Shown here one piece after another: positions 1 through 7,722 of a stretch of DNA of 64,000 nucleotides. A program made the translations under genes and the position numbers. Below the pieces are notes generated by a model. The model did not search any database, had not been told where the DNA came from, and worked only from the letters and a program-made list of their open reading frames with translations. The DNA is from Myceligenerans crystallogenes (GTDB lineage Bacteria > Actinomycetota > Actinomycetes > Actinomycetales > Cellulomonadaceae). Each line of letters opens with the position of its first letter. The first letter of the stretch is position 1. The stretch lies in NCBI RefSeq assembly GCF_039529775.1, contig NZ_BAAANL010000004.1, forward strand, positions 310,001 to 374,000, in the 5' to 3' direction.

Positions 1-330
1 ATCGTCCGCTGGAACAGCGACCAGGCGAGCGACTCGGTCTACCGGATCAAGGTGCGTGTACGGCCGCTGGGCGAGAACGACCCGAGCATCTCGAACACCT
101 GGCGGATCAGCAGGCACCGCGGGGTCAGCCCGCACTTCTCGCGCTGGTCCGTCACCCCGAGCCGTATCGACCGAGCCGACGGCGACGTCGACACCTTCGA
201 GCTGCGGCTGAACCGGGCGCCGGAGAACCTCGGTCAGCACGTGCGGATCGACGTCCGGGTCCTCGCCGGGGACGACGAACTGATGACGTGCAGCGGGACC
301 ATGCGCCCGGAGGGCGTGTCCCCGGTCTGA
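1..330 (+). CDS. 3' end of an unrecognised gene (partial)
   Basis: The frame is open from the first base of the window to a TGA at 328-330, giving at least 109 codons, so the start lies outside. The residues are charged and show no membrane segment, repeat or motif that I recognise. It converges with the GH10 xylanase, whose stop lies 67 bp further on. Codon use is ordinary for this genome. I give it no function; the upstream sequence is needed to name it. Confidence 0.6.
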   Translation: MVRWNSDQASDSVYRIKVRVRPLGENDPSISNTWRISRHRGVSPHFSRWSVTPSRIDRADGDVDTFELRLNRAPENLGQHVRIDVRVLAGDDELMTCSGTMRPEGVSPV

Positions 331-397
331 CGCCGGGCCCAGCGGTACCGCACGCCCGCCCCAGGAGGTCATGCAGGGACGGACGTGCGGCTGTCGG

Positions 398-1795
398 TCA
401 GACCCGGCTCCACCGCTGGTTGGCGTTGGAGTGGCACGACCACAGGATCACGGCCGTGCCGTTCGCGGTGGCGGCGCCGTTCACGTCGACGCACAGCGAC
501 GGGAACCGGACGCTGCTGATCGAGCTGCCGTTGAACGTCCACTGCTGGTTGCTGCCCCCGTTGCAGTCCCACAGCGTCACCCGGGTGCCGTTCACGGCGT
601 TCGTGGGGACGTCCAGGCACTTGCCCAGCATCCGCAGCGTCTGGCCGTTCTGGGTGATCTGCTGGTTGACGCCGTTGTAGCAGTCGTAGATCTGCAGGCC
701 CGTGCCGTTGGTGGTGGTGCCGTTCGGCACGTCGATGCACCGGCCCGCGGACTCGCTCCGCAGGCGGAACGTAGTGCCCGGCTGGGTCGAGCCGCCGTTG
801 AGCGCGTCGAGGACGGAGTAGTAGGCGGCCTTCTTGTTGCCCGAGCGGTCGAACAGCAGCGGGTTGTCGTCACGCCAGGAGGTGTCGTCGCGCACACCCC
901 ACGCCGTGATGCCGGTGCAGCGCGAGACCGCGAGGCACGCCCGGGTCACCGCCGCGTAGATGTTGGCCTGGTTGCTGCCCTGCTCCACGTCGAGCTCGGT
1001 GATCTGCACGTCGACACCCAGGTCCGCGAACCGCTGCAGGTTGGCCTGGTAGTCGCCGGAGAGCGTGGTCCCCAGGTGCGACTGGAACCCGACGCAGTCG
1101 ATCGGCACCCCGCGGGCCTTGAAGTCCCGGACCATGTTGTAGATCCCGGTCGACTTCGCGTTGATCCCGTCGGTGTTGTAGTCGTTGTAGCAGAGCTTGG
1201 CGCCCGGGTCGGCCGCCCGTGCGGCCCGGAACGCCGCCTCGATCCAGTCGTTCCCCGTGCGCTGCAGGTTCGAGTCGCGCCGGCCGCCCGAACCGCCGTC
1301 GGCGAACGCCTCGTTGACCACGTCCCAGGCGTAGACCTTGCCCCGGTAGTGCTCGGCGACCTTGGTCACGTGGTTGAGCAGCGCGCTGCGCAGCGCGCTG
1401 CCCGACATGTTCTGCATCCAGCCCGGCTGCTGGGCGTGCCACGCCAGCGTGTGCCCGCGCACCCGCTTGCCGTTGCTGATCGCCCAGTTCGCGATCCGGT
1501 CGCCGCTGGTGAAGTTGAACTGGTTCTGCGACGGCTCGGTCGCGTCCATCTTCATCTCGTTCTCGGCCGTGATCATGTTGAACTCACGGTTCAGGATCGT
1601 GGTGTAGGCCGACTCGCTCAGCCGGCCGGCCGGCACTGCCGCACCGAAGTACCGCCCGGTCTGCGCGGCCGCGGCACCCAGGGTGCTCTCCGCCGCCTCT
1701 GCCGGCGCGGCAGCCGTCAGACCGGCGATCACCGACACGATGCACAACGCCGCACCCACTAGGGCGCGACGGCCTCGCCTTGATGTTGTCCTCAA
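398..1795 (-). CDS. Secreted endo-1,4-beta-xylanase, GH10 catalytic domain plus C-terminal CBM13 (ricin-type) domain
   Basis: This is a 465-residue secreted enzyme predicted to cut internal beta-1,4 bonds of xylan. An Arg-rich N terminus, hydrophobic stretch and AEA-type cleavage site near residue 35 form the signal peptide. The GH10 barrel spans about 38-335. The acid/base Glu is E162 in WDVVNEAF and the nucleophile is E267 in ITELDV. Residues about 343-465 form a CBM13 trefoil with repeated C-x-D-V and Q-x-W motifs. The start codon is TTG at 1793-1795, chosen because GGGAGGAG lies 6 nt upstream and the signal peptide begins there. It is monocistronic, with a LacI-type operator about 120 bp upstream. 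Two GH11 xylanases lie at 40-42.4 kb. Confidence 0.95.
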   Translation of the reverse strand: MRTTSRRGRRALVGAALCIVSVIAGLTAAAPAEAAESTLGAAAAQTGRYFGAAVPAGRLSESAYTTILNREFNMITAENEMKMDATEPSQNQFNFTSGDRIANWAISNGKRVRGHTLAWHAQQPGWMQNMSGSALRSALLNHVTKVAEHYRGKVYAWDVVNEAFADGGSGGRRDSNLQRTGNDWIEAAFRAARAADPGAKLCYNDYNTDGINAKSTGIYNMVRDFKARGVPIDCVGFQSHLGTTLSGDYQANLQRFADLGVDVQITELDVEQGSNQANIYAAVTRACLAVSRCTGITAWGVRDDTSWRDDNPLLFDRSGNKKAAYYSVLDALNGGSTQPGTTFRLRSESAGRCIDVPNGTTTNGTGLQIYDCYNGVNQQITQNGQTLRMLGKCLDVPTNAVNGTRVTLWDCNGGSNQQWTFNGSSISSVRFPSLCVDVNGAATANGTAVILWSCHSNANQRWSRV

Positions 1796-1860
1796 CGCAA
1801 ACTCCTCCCTACGTCGCCTGGCGTCCTCGACAGGCGTGGACCGAGCGAGAGGTTCCGCTC

Positions 1861-1881
1861 GTGTTAGCGATCACATAACAC
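1861..1881. promoter_or_regulatory. Inverted repeat in the xylanase leader (GTGTTA-N9-TAACAC)
   Basis: Perfect 6-bp arms separated by 9 bp lie 66-86 bp upstream of the GH10 xylanase start. The left half contains GTTAGCG, a word also found in LacI-type operators of sugar-use genes. It could be a second regulator site or part of the promoter. No regulator gene is nearby. Confidence 0.4.
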
Positions 1882-1916
1882 CGCTCGGCGACCCTCTGTC
1901 GACGTCCTCGCAACGA

Positions 1917-1930
1917 ATGAAACGTTTGAT
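1917..1930. promoter_or_regulatory. LacI-type operator (AAACGTTT core) upstream of the GH10 xylanase
   Basis: ATGAAACGTTTGAT is palindromic at 12 of 14 positions. It lies about 122 bp upstream of the xylanase start. The same core occurs before uxuA (31590-31605) and before the first GH11 gene (39961-39976). LacI-family repressors commonly bind palindromes centred on a CG step, and the shared placement at xylan-related genes supports a common regulator. Confidence 0.6.
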
Positions 1931-1998
1931 GACCCACAGGCGGGAACGAGCGGCGGATGCCTGACGAGCTGCCCGCCGAGCGGGTTCGCAGCCGCGTC

Positions 1999-2046
1999 GT
2001 GTCCATGTACGTGGGCACCGACACGATGTCCACGTACGTGGACATC
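1999..2046. promoter_or_regulatory. Perfect 22-bp palindrome (2025-2046) plus an imperfect second copy (1999-2018)
   Basis: The right site is a perfect palindrome centred on ACGTACGT, with outer arms GATGTCC and GGACATC. A second copy with core ATGTACGT and two mismatched pairs is centred 27 bp to the left. The pair sits between the dnaB stop and the xylanase promoter. Two spaced copies favour a dimeric repressor site (TetR-like) over a terminator, although the right copy could also fold as a 9-bp stem just past dnaB. Confidence 0.5.
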
Positions 2047-2079
2047 GCGGAGCGCTCAGGCCGGGGTAGACCTGATGTC

Positions 2080-3441
2080 TCAGACCTGCATGTCGACGAA
2101 GCGCTGGTAGTGGCCCTGGAAGGCGACCGTGATGACGTCGGTCGGGCCGTTACGGTGCTTGGCGACGATCAGGTCCGCCTCGCCCGCGCGGGGGGACTCC
2201 TTCTCGTAGGCGTCCTCGCGGTGAAGCAGGATCACAACGTCGGCATCCTGCTCAATTGATCCACTTTCGCGCAGATCCGACATCTGCGGTTTCTTGTCGC
2301 CACGTTGTTCCGGGCCACGGTTCAGCTGGGAGATCGCGATCACCGGGACCTCGAGTTCCTTCGCCAGGAGCTTGAGGGCGCGGGAGAACTCCGAGACCTC
2401 CTGCTGACGCGACTCGACGCGCTTGCCGGAGGACATGAGCTGGAGGTAGTCGATCACGACGAGGCTCAGGTTGTGGCGTTGCTTCAGCCGCCGGCACTTG
2501 GCCCGGATCTCCATGAGCGACATGTTCGGCGAGTCGTCGATGAACAGCGGGGCGTCCGAGATCTTGCCCATGGTCGCGGCCAGCTTCTGCCAGTCGCCGT
2601 CGTCCATCTTCCCGGACCGCATCCGCGTCAGCGGCACCCGCGCCTCGCTCGCGAGCAGGCGCATCGTGATCTCGTTCCGGCTCATCTCGAGCGAGAAGAT
2701 CACCGCGGCCTTGTTGTGATGAATGGCCGCATGTCCTGCGACATTAATGCCCAAAACGGACTTACCGACCGCAGGTCGGGCGGCCACCACGATCATCTGG
2801 CCCGGGTGGAGCCCGTTCGTCAGGCGGTCGAAGTCCGAGTAGCCCGTGGGCACGCCGACCATGCCCTCGCCGCGGCCCTGGGCCGCGTCGATCTCGTCGA
2901 AGGTGGGACCGATGATCTCCGAGAGCGGGAGGTAGTCCTCGCTCGCGCGTCGCTCCGTGACCGCGTAGACCTCGGCCTGGGCGTTGTCGACGACGGTGTC
3001 CACCTCGCCGTCCGCCGAGTACCCCATCTGCACGATGCGCGTGCCCGCCTCGACGAGCCGCCGCAGGATGGCGCGCTCGCGCACGATCCTGGCGTAGTAC
3101 CCGGCGTTGGCCGCCGTGGGCACGCCCGCGATCAGGTCGTGCAGGTAGGGGGCGCCGCCGACCTTCGCCAGCGTGCCGCGCTTGTTCAGCTCCGCCGACA
3201 CCGTGATCGAGTCGGCCGGTTCACCACGCCCGTACAGGTCGATGATCGCGTCGTAGACCATCTCGTGGGCAGGGCGGTAGAAGTCGACGCCGCGGATCTG
3301 CTCGATCACGTCCGCGATCGCGTCCTTCGACAGCAGCATGCCGCCGAGCACGCTCATCTCCGCCTGGATGTCCTGGGGCGGTGTGCGGTCGAGACCGTGC
3401 CCAGGTCCGGAAAAGCCTGCTTCGAGCTCGTCGATCGACAT
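2080..3441 (-). CDS. dnaB: Replicative DNA helicase DnaB
   Basis: This is the hexameric 5'-3' helicase of the replication fork, 453 residues long, normal for the family. The N-terminal DnaB domain (about 20-120) opens with the conserved PPQDIQAEMSVLGGML stretch. The RecA-like ATPase follows, with Walker A ARPAVGKS at about 222-229 and Walker B LVVIDYLQLM. No intein interrupts it, unlike several mycobacterial dnaB genes. The ATG at 3439-3441 follows a strong AAAGGAGGT, so longer upstream readings are rejected. A PafBC-like promoter lies 82-103 bp upstream, with a DnaA-box cluster beyond it. Its separation from rplI by about 10 kb holding PBP, ino1, protease and MATE genes is a lineage-level rearrangement. 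Confidence 0.97.
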   Translation of the reverse strand: MSIDELEAGFSGPGHGLDRTPPQDIQAEMSVLGGMLLSKDAIADVIEQIRGVDFYRPAHEMVYDAIIDLYGRGEPADSITVSAELNKRGTLAKVGGAPYLHDLIAGVPTAANAGYYARIVRERAILRRLVEAGTRIVQMGYSADGEVDTVVDNAQAEVYAVTERRASEDYLPLSEIIGPTFDEIDAAQGRGEGMVGVPTGYSDFDRLTNGLHPGQMIVVAARPAVGKSVLGINVAGHAAIHHNKAAVIFSLEMSRNEITMRLLASEARVPLTRMRSGKMDDGDWQKLAATMGKISDAPLFIDDSPNMSLMEIRAKCRRLKQRHNLSLVVIDYLQLMSSGKRVESRQQEVSEFSRALKLLAKELEVPVIAISQLNRGPEQRGDKKPQMSDLRESGSIEQDADVVILLHREDAYEKESPRAGEADLIVAKHRNGPTDVITVAFQGHYQRFVDMQV

Positions 3442-3522
3442 CCGGACCTCCTTTCGCTGTCTCGCACCGCCTTCACGGCGGCCACCGGTGCCTGCGGTTC
3501 GCCCTCGCCGGGCCTGGCTCCA

Positions 3523-3544
3523 GTTGTACTCCGGGACACTGACA
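3523..3544 (-). promoter_or_regulatory. PafBC / RecA-NDp-like promoter of dnaB
   Basis: On the minus strand TGTCAGTG (3544-3537), exactly 8 nt, then TACAAC (3528-3523), match the mycobacterial RecA-independent damage promoter TTGTCRGTG-N8-TAnnnT except at the first and last positions. It gives a 5' leader of roughly 75 nt that contains the strong ribosome binding site. The same arrangement is found at ssb, nfo, the exonuclease, sigG and the MFS gene. Confidence 0.6.
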
Positions 3545-3572
3545 TGGCGGCCCGACACCCCGCAACGCGGCC

Positions 3573-3850
3573 TGTGGATAACTCTGTGGACAAGGATGTG
3601 GAAAAGTGGCTCAGGCTGTGTACAGCGGGCCACAACCGGTGGACAACCCTGTGGACAACTGTGGACAGTCGCTGTGCATAACTCGCAGATTCCACCCCTG
3701 ACCTGCAAGGACATTACCCCCAGCCTGTGGAGGAAGAAAAAGTTGGGCGAGTCTCGTCACGCCACGCCGACACCTGATGACAACACTCCCGACGCCAGGA
3801 GTTCAGATACCACGGACCCGCAAGCGCGCCCCGGAGCACGGTTATCCACA
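3573..3850. promoter_or_regulatory. DnaA-box cluster between dnaB and the MATE gene
   Basis: Seven DnaA-type 9-mers occur in 109 bp, all with their TTWTNCACA/TTGTCCACA sense on the minus strand: 3573-3581 (TTATCCACA), 3585-3593 (TTGTCCACA), 3597-3605 (TTTTCCACA), 3638-3646 (TTGTCCACC), 3650-3658 (TTGTCCACA), 3660-3668 (CTGTCCACA) and 3673-3681 (TTATGCACA). A further perfect TTATCCACA lies on the plus strand at 3842-3850, inside the start of the MATE gene. The stretch 3442-3742 holds no gene apart from this cluster and the dnaB promoter. No dnaA or dnaN is present, so this is probably a DnaA-binding regulatory or titration site, not oriC. Confidence 0.8.
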
Positions 3851-5194
3851 GGCCCGGCCCCGTCCGGTACGACCCGGGACAGCCCCGCGATCAACCGCGA
3901 GATCCTTGCCCTCGCCGTCCCGGCCCTCGGCGCGCTCGTCGCCGAGCCGTTGTTCGTCCTGGCCGATTCCGCGATCGTCGGCCACCTCGGCACGGCCCAG
4001 CTCGCGGGCCTGAGTCTCGCCTCCAACGTCATCCTCACCGTCGTCGGCCTGTGCATCTTCCTCGCCTACACGACGACGGCGCAGGTGGCCCGCCTCATGG
4101 GCGCGGGCCGCGAACGCGACGCGCTCCAGGCGGGCCTCGACGGCATCTGGCTCGCCCTCGGCCTGGGCGCCGTCCTCGCCACGACCCTCGTCCTCACCGC
4201 CGACGTCACCGTCGCGGCCCTGGGCGGCACCGGCGACGTGGCCCGCCATGCCGTCTCCTACCTGCGGTGGGCCGCCCCCGGCCTGGCCGGGATGCTCATG
4301 GTCAACGCGTCGACGGGCGTGCTGCGCGGCCTCCGCGACACCCGCACCCCGCTCGTCGTCGCGGCAGCCGGTGCGGTCGCGAACCTCGTCCTCAACATCG
4401 CCCTCGTCTACGGCGCGAACCTCGGCATCGCCGGCTCCGCGATCGGCACCATGCTCACCCAGTTCGGCATGGCCACGGCCCTGGCGGTCATCGTGGTCCG
4501 CGGCGCCCGGTCCCGCGGCGCGAACCTCCGCCCGCACGCCCGCGGCATCCTCTCCGGCGCCCGCGCGGGGCTCCCGCTCGTCATCCGCACCCTCAGCCTG
4601 CGGGCCGCGATCCTCCTGACCGTCTACGTGGCCACGGGCCTCGGCGCCGTCGCGCTCGCCGCCCACCAGGTCGTCAACAGCATGTGGGGCCTGACCGCCC
4701 TCGCCCTCGACGCGCTGGCCATCGCCTCGCAGGCGCTCGTCGGCCATGCGCTCGGCGCGGCCGACGTCCCGCGCGTCCGCGCGATCCTGCGCCGCTGCCT
4801 GCACTGGGGCGTCGCCTCCGGCGCCGCGATCGGCCTGCTCATGGCGGCGGGCGGCTGGTTCGTCGCACCGCTGTTCACGCCCGACGACGACGTCCGCGGG
4901 GCCATCGCCCTCGCCTTCGCCGTCTGCGGCCTCCTGCTGCCGGTGGCGGGGTACGTCTTCGTGCTCGACGGCGTCCTCATCGGCGCGGGCGACGGCCGCT
5001 ACCTCGCCTGGGCGGGCCTCGCGACGCTGGTCGTCTATGTCCCGTGCGCCCTCGCCGTCCACGCCTGGGCTCCCCCCGGCCCGGTCGGCCTCGCCTGGCT
5101 CTGGGCCGCCTTCGCGGGCGCCTTCATGGCCGCCCGCGCGGTCACGACGGGGCTGCGAGCGCGCACCGATCGCTGGCTGGTCACCGGAGCCTGA
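3743..5194 (+). CDS. MATE-family multidrug efflux transporter
   Basis: This is a polytopic membrane protein of about 483 residues with some twelve hydrophobic segments, typical of cation-coupled MATE drug exporters. The first helix region (ALAVPALGALVAEPLF, then LADSAIVGHLG) and the second-half motif ALAAHQVVNSMWGL are family hallmarks. The start is uncertain. TTG at 3743 has GGAGG 9 nt upstream and is preferred, but it gives a polar leader of about 50 residues before the first helix. A later start is possible, as a DnaA box falls inside the proposed 5' end. It is divergent from dnaB and ends before the S8 protease gene. Confidence 0.85.
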   Translation: MGESRHATPTPDDNTPDARSSDTTDPQARPGARLSTGPAPSGTTRDSPAINREILALAVPALGALVAEPLFVLADSAIVGHLGTAQLAGLSLASNVILTVVGLCIFLAYTTTAQVARLMGAGRERDALQAGLDGIWLALGLGAVLATTLVLTADVTVAALGGTGDVARHAVSYLRWAAPGLAGMLMVNASTGVLRGLRDTRTPLVVAAAGAVANLVLNIALVYGANLGIAGSAIGTMLTQFGMATALAVIVVRGARSRGANLRPHARGILSGARAGLPLVIRTLSLRAAILLTVYVATGLGAVALAAHQVVNSMWGLTALALDALAIASQALVGHALGAADVPRVRAILRRCLHWGVASGAAIGLLMAAGGWFVAPLFTPDDDVRGAIALAFAVCGLLLPVAGYVFVLDGVLIGAGDGRYLAWAGLATLVVYVPCALAVHAWAPPGPVGLAWLWAAFAGAFMAARAVTTGLRARTDRWLVTGA

Positions 5195-5367
5195 CATCGC
5201 GTGGCCCGCCCTGTCCGACAGCCCGTGCCGGAGATGCCAGGAAATGCCACGTGAATCACGTATCTTCGTTGCCGGACACCCCGATGCGGGTAACTGTGGT
5301 TCGAGCCGTCATGAGATGGCCTACCCCATGCGTCCTTGTTCGCGGACGCCGGATCGCAGGAGGCTTC

Positions 5368-7680
5368 ATGCGACGTCGCATCATGTCCGGGAGGAGAGCA
5401 GCCGCCGCGCTCGCGGCGGCACTGTCGCTCGCGGCCGTCCCGGCGGGAGGTGCCGTACCGGCACTCGCCGGGCAGGCCGGGGAACCCGGGAGGGCGAGCG
5501 CCGTCGCCCCGGCCGCCCTCGTCACCGGTCAGCGGGACGGCTCCCGGCAGGACTCCGCGGACGCCGCCCGGAGGAAGCTCTCCACGACCCTCCGCGCCCG
5601 CCTCGAGGCCGAGACGGACCGGCCCACCGGTTTCTGGATCCGCCTCGAGGACCGGGCCGACCTGTCCGCGGCGTCGTCCGTCACCGGCTGGGCCGATCGC
5701 GGTCGGTACGTCTACGACGCACTGACCAGCACCGCGAAGGCGTCCCAGGCCGGTGTCGTGAAGGAGCTGCGCGCCGCGGGCGCGCGCTACGAGAGGTTCT
5801 GGATCAGCAACGCCATCCTCGTGACCGACGGCGACCTGGGTCTCGCCGAACGTCTCGCCGCGGTGCCCGCCGTCGAGCGCCTCCACGAGCGGGTCACGGC
5901 CGAGCGCATCGAGCCGGTCGAGCGCCGGGCCGCGGTCGACGCCCTGACCGGGAGCTCCGACGAGGCCGTCGAGTGGGGCGTCGCGGCCGTCAACGCCCCG
6001 GCGGTCTGGGACCTCGGCCACACGGGCGAGGGCATCACGGTCTCCGCCGTCGACTCCGGCGCCGACCTGCGCCACCCCGCGCTCGCGTCGCACTACCGCG
6101 GCGCCCGGGAGGACGGCACGTTCAGCCACGACCACAACTGGTTCGACGCCGCCGGCTCCTGTGCCGGCGAGCCCTGCGACACCTACGGCCACGGTACCCA
6201 CGTGACGGGCACGATGGTCGGCGACGACGGCGCGGAGAACCACACCGGCGTCGCTCCGGGAGCGCGCTGGATCGCGGCGAACGGCTGCCGCTCCTGCGCC
6301 GACGCCGATCTGCTCGCGTCCGGCCAGTGGATCCTGGCGCCGACGCGCGCCGACGGCAGGCAGCCCGACCCGGCCATGCGGCCCCACGTCGTGAACAACT
6401 CCTGGGGATCCCAGCTGGAGGGCGACATCAACGGCTTCTTCGCGGACGAGGTGGCGGCCTGGGAGGCCGCGGGCATCTTCGCCGTGTGGGCGGCCGGCAA
6501 CGCCGGCAGGTTCGGCTGTGCGACGGCGTCGTCCCCGGGCGCGAACGCTCCCGCGTTCTCGGTCGGCGCGACGACGGCGGACGGCGAGATCGCGGTCTAC
6601 TCGTCCCGGGGCCCGGGCGAGAACGGCCTGACCAAGCCGAACGTCGCGGCTCCCGGCCAGGACGTCCGTTCCGCGGTCCCCGGCGGCGGGTACGAGGCGT
6701 ACTCCGGCACCTCGATGGCCGCCCCGCACGTCGCGGGCGCCGTCGCCCTGCTCTGGTCGGCCGTGCCGAGCCTGATCGGTGACGTCGCCGCGACGCGGGA
6801 CCTGCTGCACGCGTCCGCCGCCGACCACCCCGACGACGAGTGCGGCGGCGTGGCCGGCAACAACAACGTGTACGGCGAGGGCGACCTCGACGTGCTCGCG
6901 CTGGTCCAGGCTGCGGGGCAGGAGGAGCGCGGCCACCTCGCCGGGACCGTCGCCGGCGCGGACGGTGAGGCGCTCGACGGCGCCACCGTCACGGTCGCCG
7001 ACCGCGGTACCACCGTGCACGACGTCGTCCTCGGCGCGGCGACCAGGACGACGATCACGCACTCCTCCTCGCAGGAGATCGCGCCCGGGAACTCGGCCGC
7101 GTGCGTCGAGGCGGCGACGCAGGTGCTGCGGACCTTCACGCTGGACGACTTCGGGATCGCCGGGGACTTCGCCGTGACGAACGTGTCGTTCGGCGTGGAG
7201 GTGGCGGACGCCGGCGCCGAGGTGACCGTGAACCTCTACACGCTGGACGGCGCGCTGCTCTACGAGAACCTGGAGCTCCTCGGCTCGGCGCAGGCCACGC
7301 TGGAGGCGCAGGAGCTCACGCTGGTGGACGTTCCCGTGACGGGTGTCGCGCCCGCGGGCAGCACGCTCGTGGTGGAGGTCGCGGTGCAGGACGGGCCGTT
7401 CTTCTTCGTCGGGTCCAACGCGGAGCCGGAGACGGCGCCCACCTACATCGCGAGCGAGCCGTGCGGTCACACCGAACCGGTCGAGGTCGCCGGGACCGGG
7501 TACCCCGGCATGCACGCGGTGATCGACGTGACCGGGGAGGCCGAGACCGAGGTGCCCTGGCTCGACGGGCGGCCGCCGGCTTTCACGCCGAGACCGGGGC
7601 GTGGCGGAGCACACCCCGGTGGTCCAGGGGCAGACCGTGGTGAAGAACTTCCCGCTGACGGAGTTCTCCGGGTGAGGTGA
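5368..7680 (+). CDS. Secreted subtilisin-like serine protease (peptidase S8), C terminus probably frameshifted
   Basis: About 770 residues. The start ATG follows AGGAGG and leads into a basic, Ala-rich signal peptide. Residues about 85-175 look like an inhibitor I9-type propeptide. The S8 domain has Asp229 (AVDSG), His275 (YGHGTHVTG), Asn378 (AAGNAG) and Ser449 (YSGTSMAAPHVAG). A beta-rich C-terminal region follows from about 520. The last 40 or so residues are Pro/Gly/Arg-rich and unlike a folded tail. From 7604 the next frame over reads AEHTPVVQGQTVVKNF and stops at 7673-7675, which looks like a genuine protease C terminus, so an indel near 7570-7600 is likely. It probably degrades extracellular protein. 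Confidence 0.9.
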   Translation: MRRRIMSGRRAAAALAAALSLAAVPAGGAVPALAGQAGEPGRASAVAPAALVTGQRDGSRQDSADAARRKLSTTLRARLEAETDRPTGFWIRLEDRADLSAASSVTGWADRGRYVYDALTSTAKASQAGVVKELRAAGARYERFWISNAILVTDGDLGLAERLAAVPAVERLHERVTAERIEPVERRAAVDALTGSSDEAVEWGVAAVNAPAVWDLGHTGEGITVSAVDSGADLRHPALASHYRGAREDGTFSHDHNWFDAAGSCAGEPCDTYGHGTHVTGTMVGDDGAENHTGVAPGARWIAANGCRSCADADLLASGQWILAPTRADGRQPDPAMRPHVVNNSWGSQLEGDINGFFADEVAAWEAAGIFAVWAAGNAGRFGCATASSPGANAPAFSVGATTADGEIAVYSSRGPGENGLTKPNVAAPGQDVRSAVPGGGYEAYSGTSMAAPHVAGAVALLWSAVPSLIGDVAATRDLLHASAADHPDDECGGVAGNNNVYGEGDLDVLALVQAAGQEERGHLAGTVAGADGEALDGATVTVADRGTTVHDVVLGAATRTTITHSSSQEIAPGNSAACVEAATQVLRTFTLDDFGIAGDFAVTNVSFGVEVADAGAEVTVNLYTLDGALLYENLELLGSAQATLEAQELTLVDVPVTGVAPAGSTLVVEVAVQDGPFFFVGSNAEPETAPTYIASEPCGHTEPVEVAGTGYPGMHAVIDVTGEAETEVPWLDGRPPAFTPRPGRGGAHPGGPGADRGEELPADGVLRVR

Positions 7681-7688
7681 GGTGGGCC

Positions 7689-7715
7689 GGCGGCGCGGAC
7701 GGCGTCCGCGCCGCC
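7689..7715. terminator. Bidirectional hairpin between the S8 protease and ino1
   Basis: A perfect 12-bp stem (GGCGGCGCGGAC with its complement) closes on a 3-nt loop in the 42-bp gap between two convergent genes. There is no T tract, as is common in this G+C range. Its position supports termination in both directions. Confidence 0.75.
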
Positions 7716-7722
7716 TCCGGTC

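Noticed and set aside
2025..2046. 22-bp palindrome as the dnaB terminator
   Set aside because: It lacks a natural loop and a T tract, and a second copy lies 27 bp away. A protein-binding site is more likely, though termination is not excluded.
2080..3441. Intein in DnaB
   Set aside because: The helicase motifs run without interruption and the length is normal.
3573..3681. DnaA-box cluster as oriC
   Set aside because: No dnaA, dnaN or recF is near, the spacing of boxes is not flanked by an evident A/T-rich unwinding element, and the boxes all face one way. A regulatory or titration role is more likely.
3842..7614. Very long minus-strand open frames opposite the MATE and protease genes
   Set aside because: They mirror the codon pattern of the plus-strand genes and give Arg/Gly/Ala-rich translations without domains. 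They are shadows of high-G+C coding sequence.
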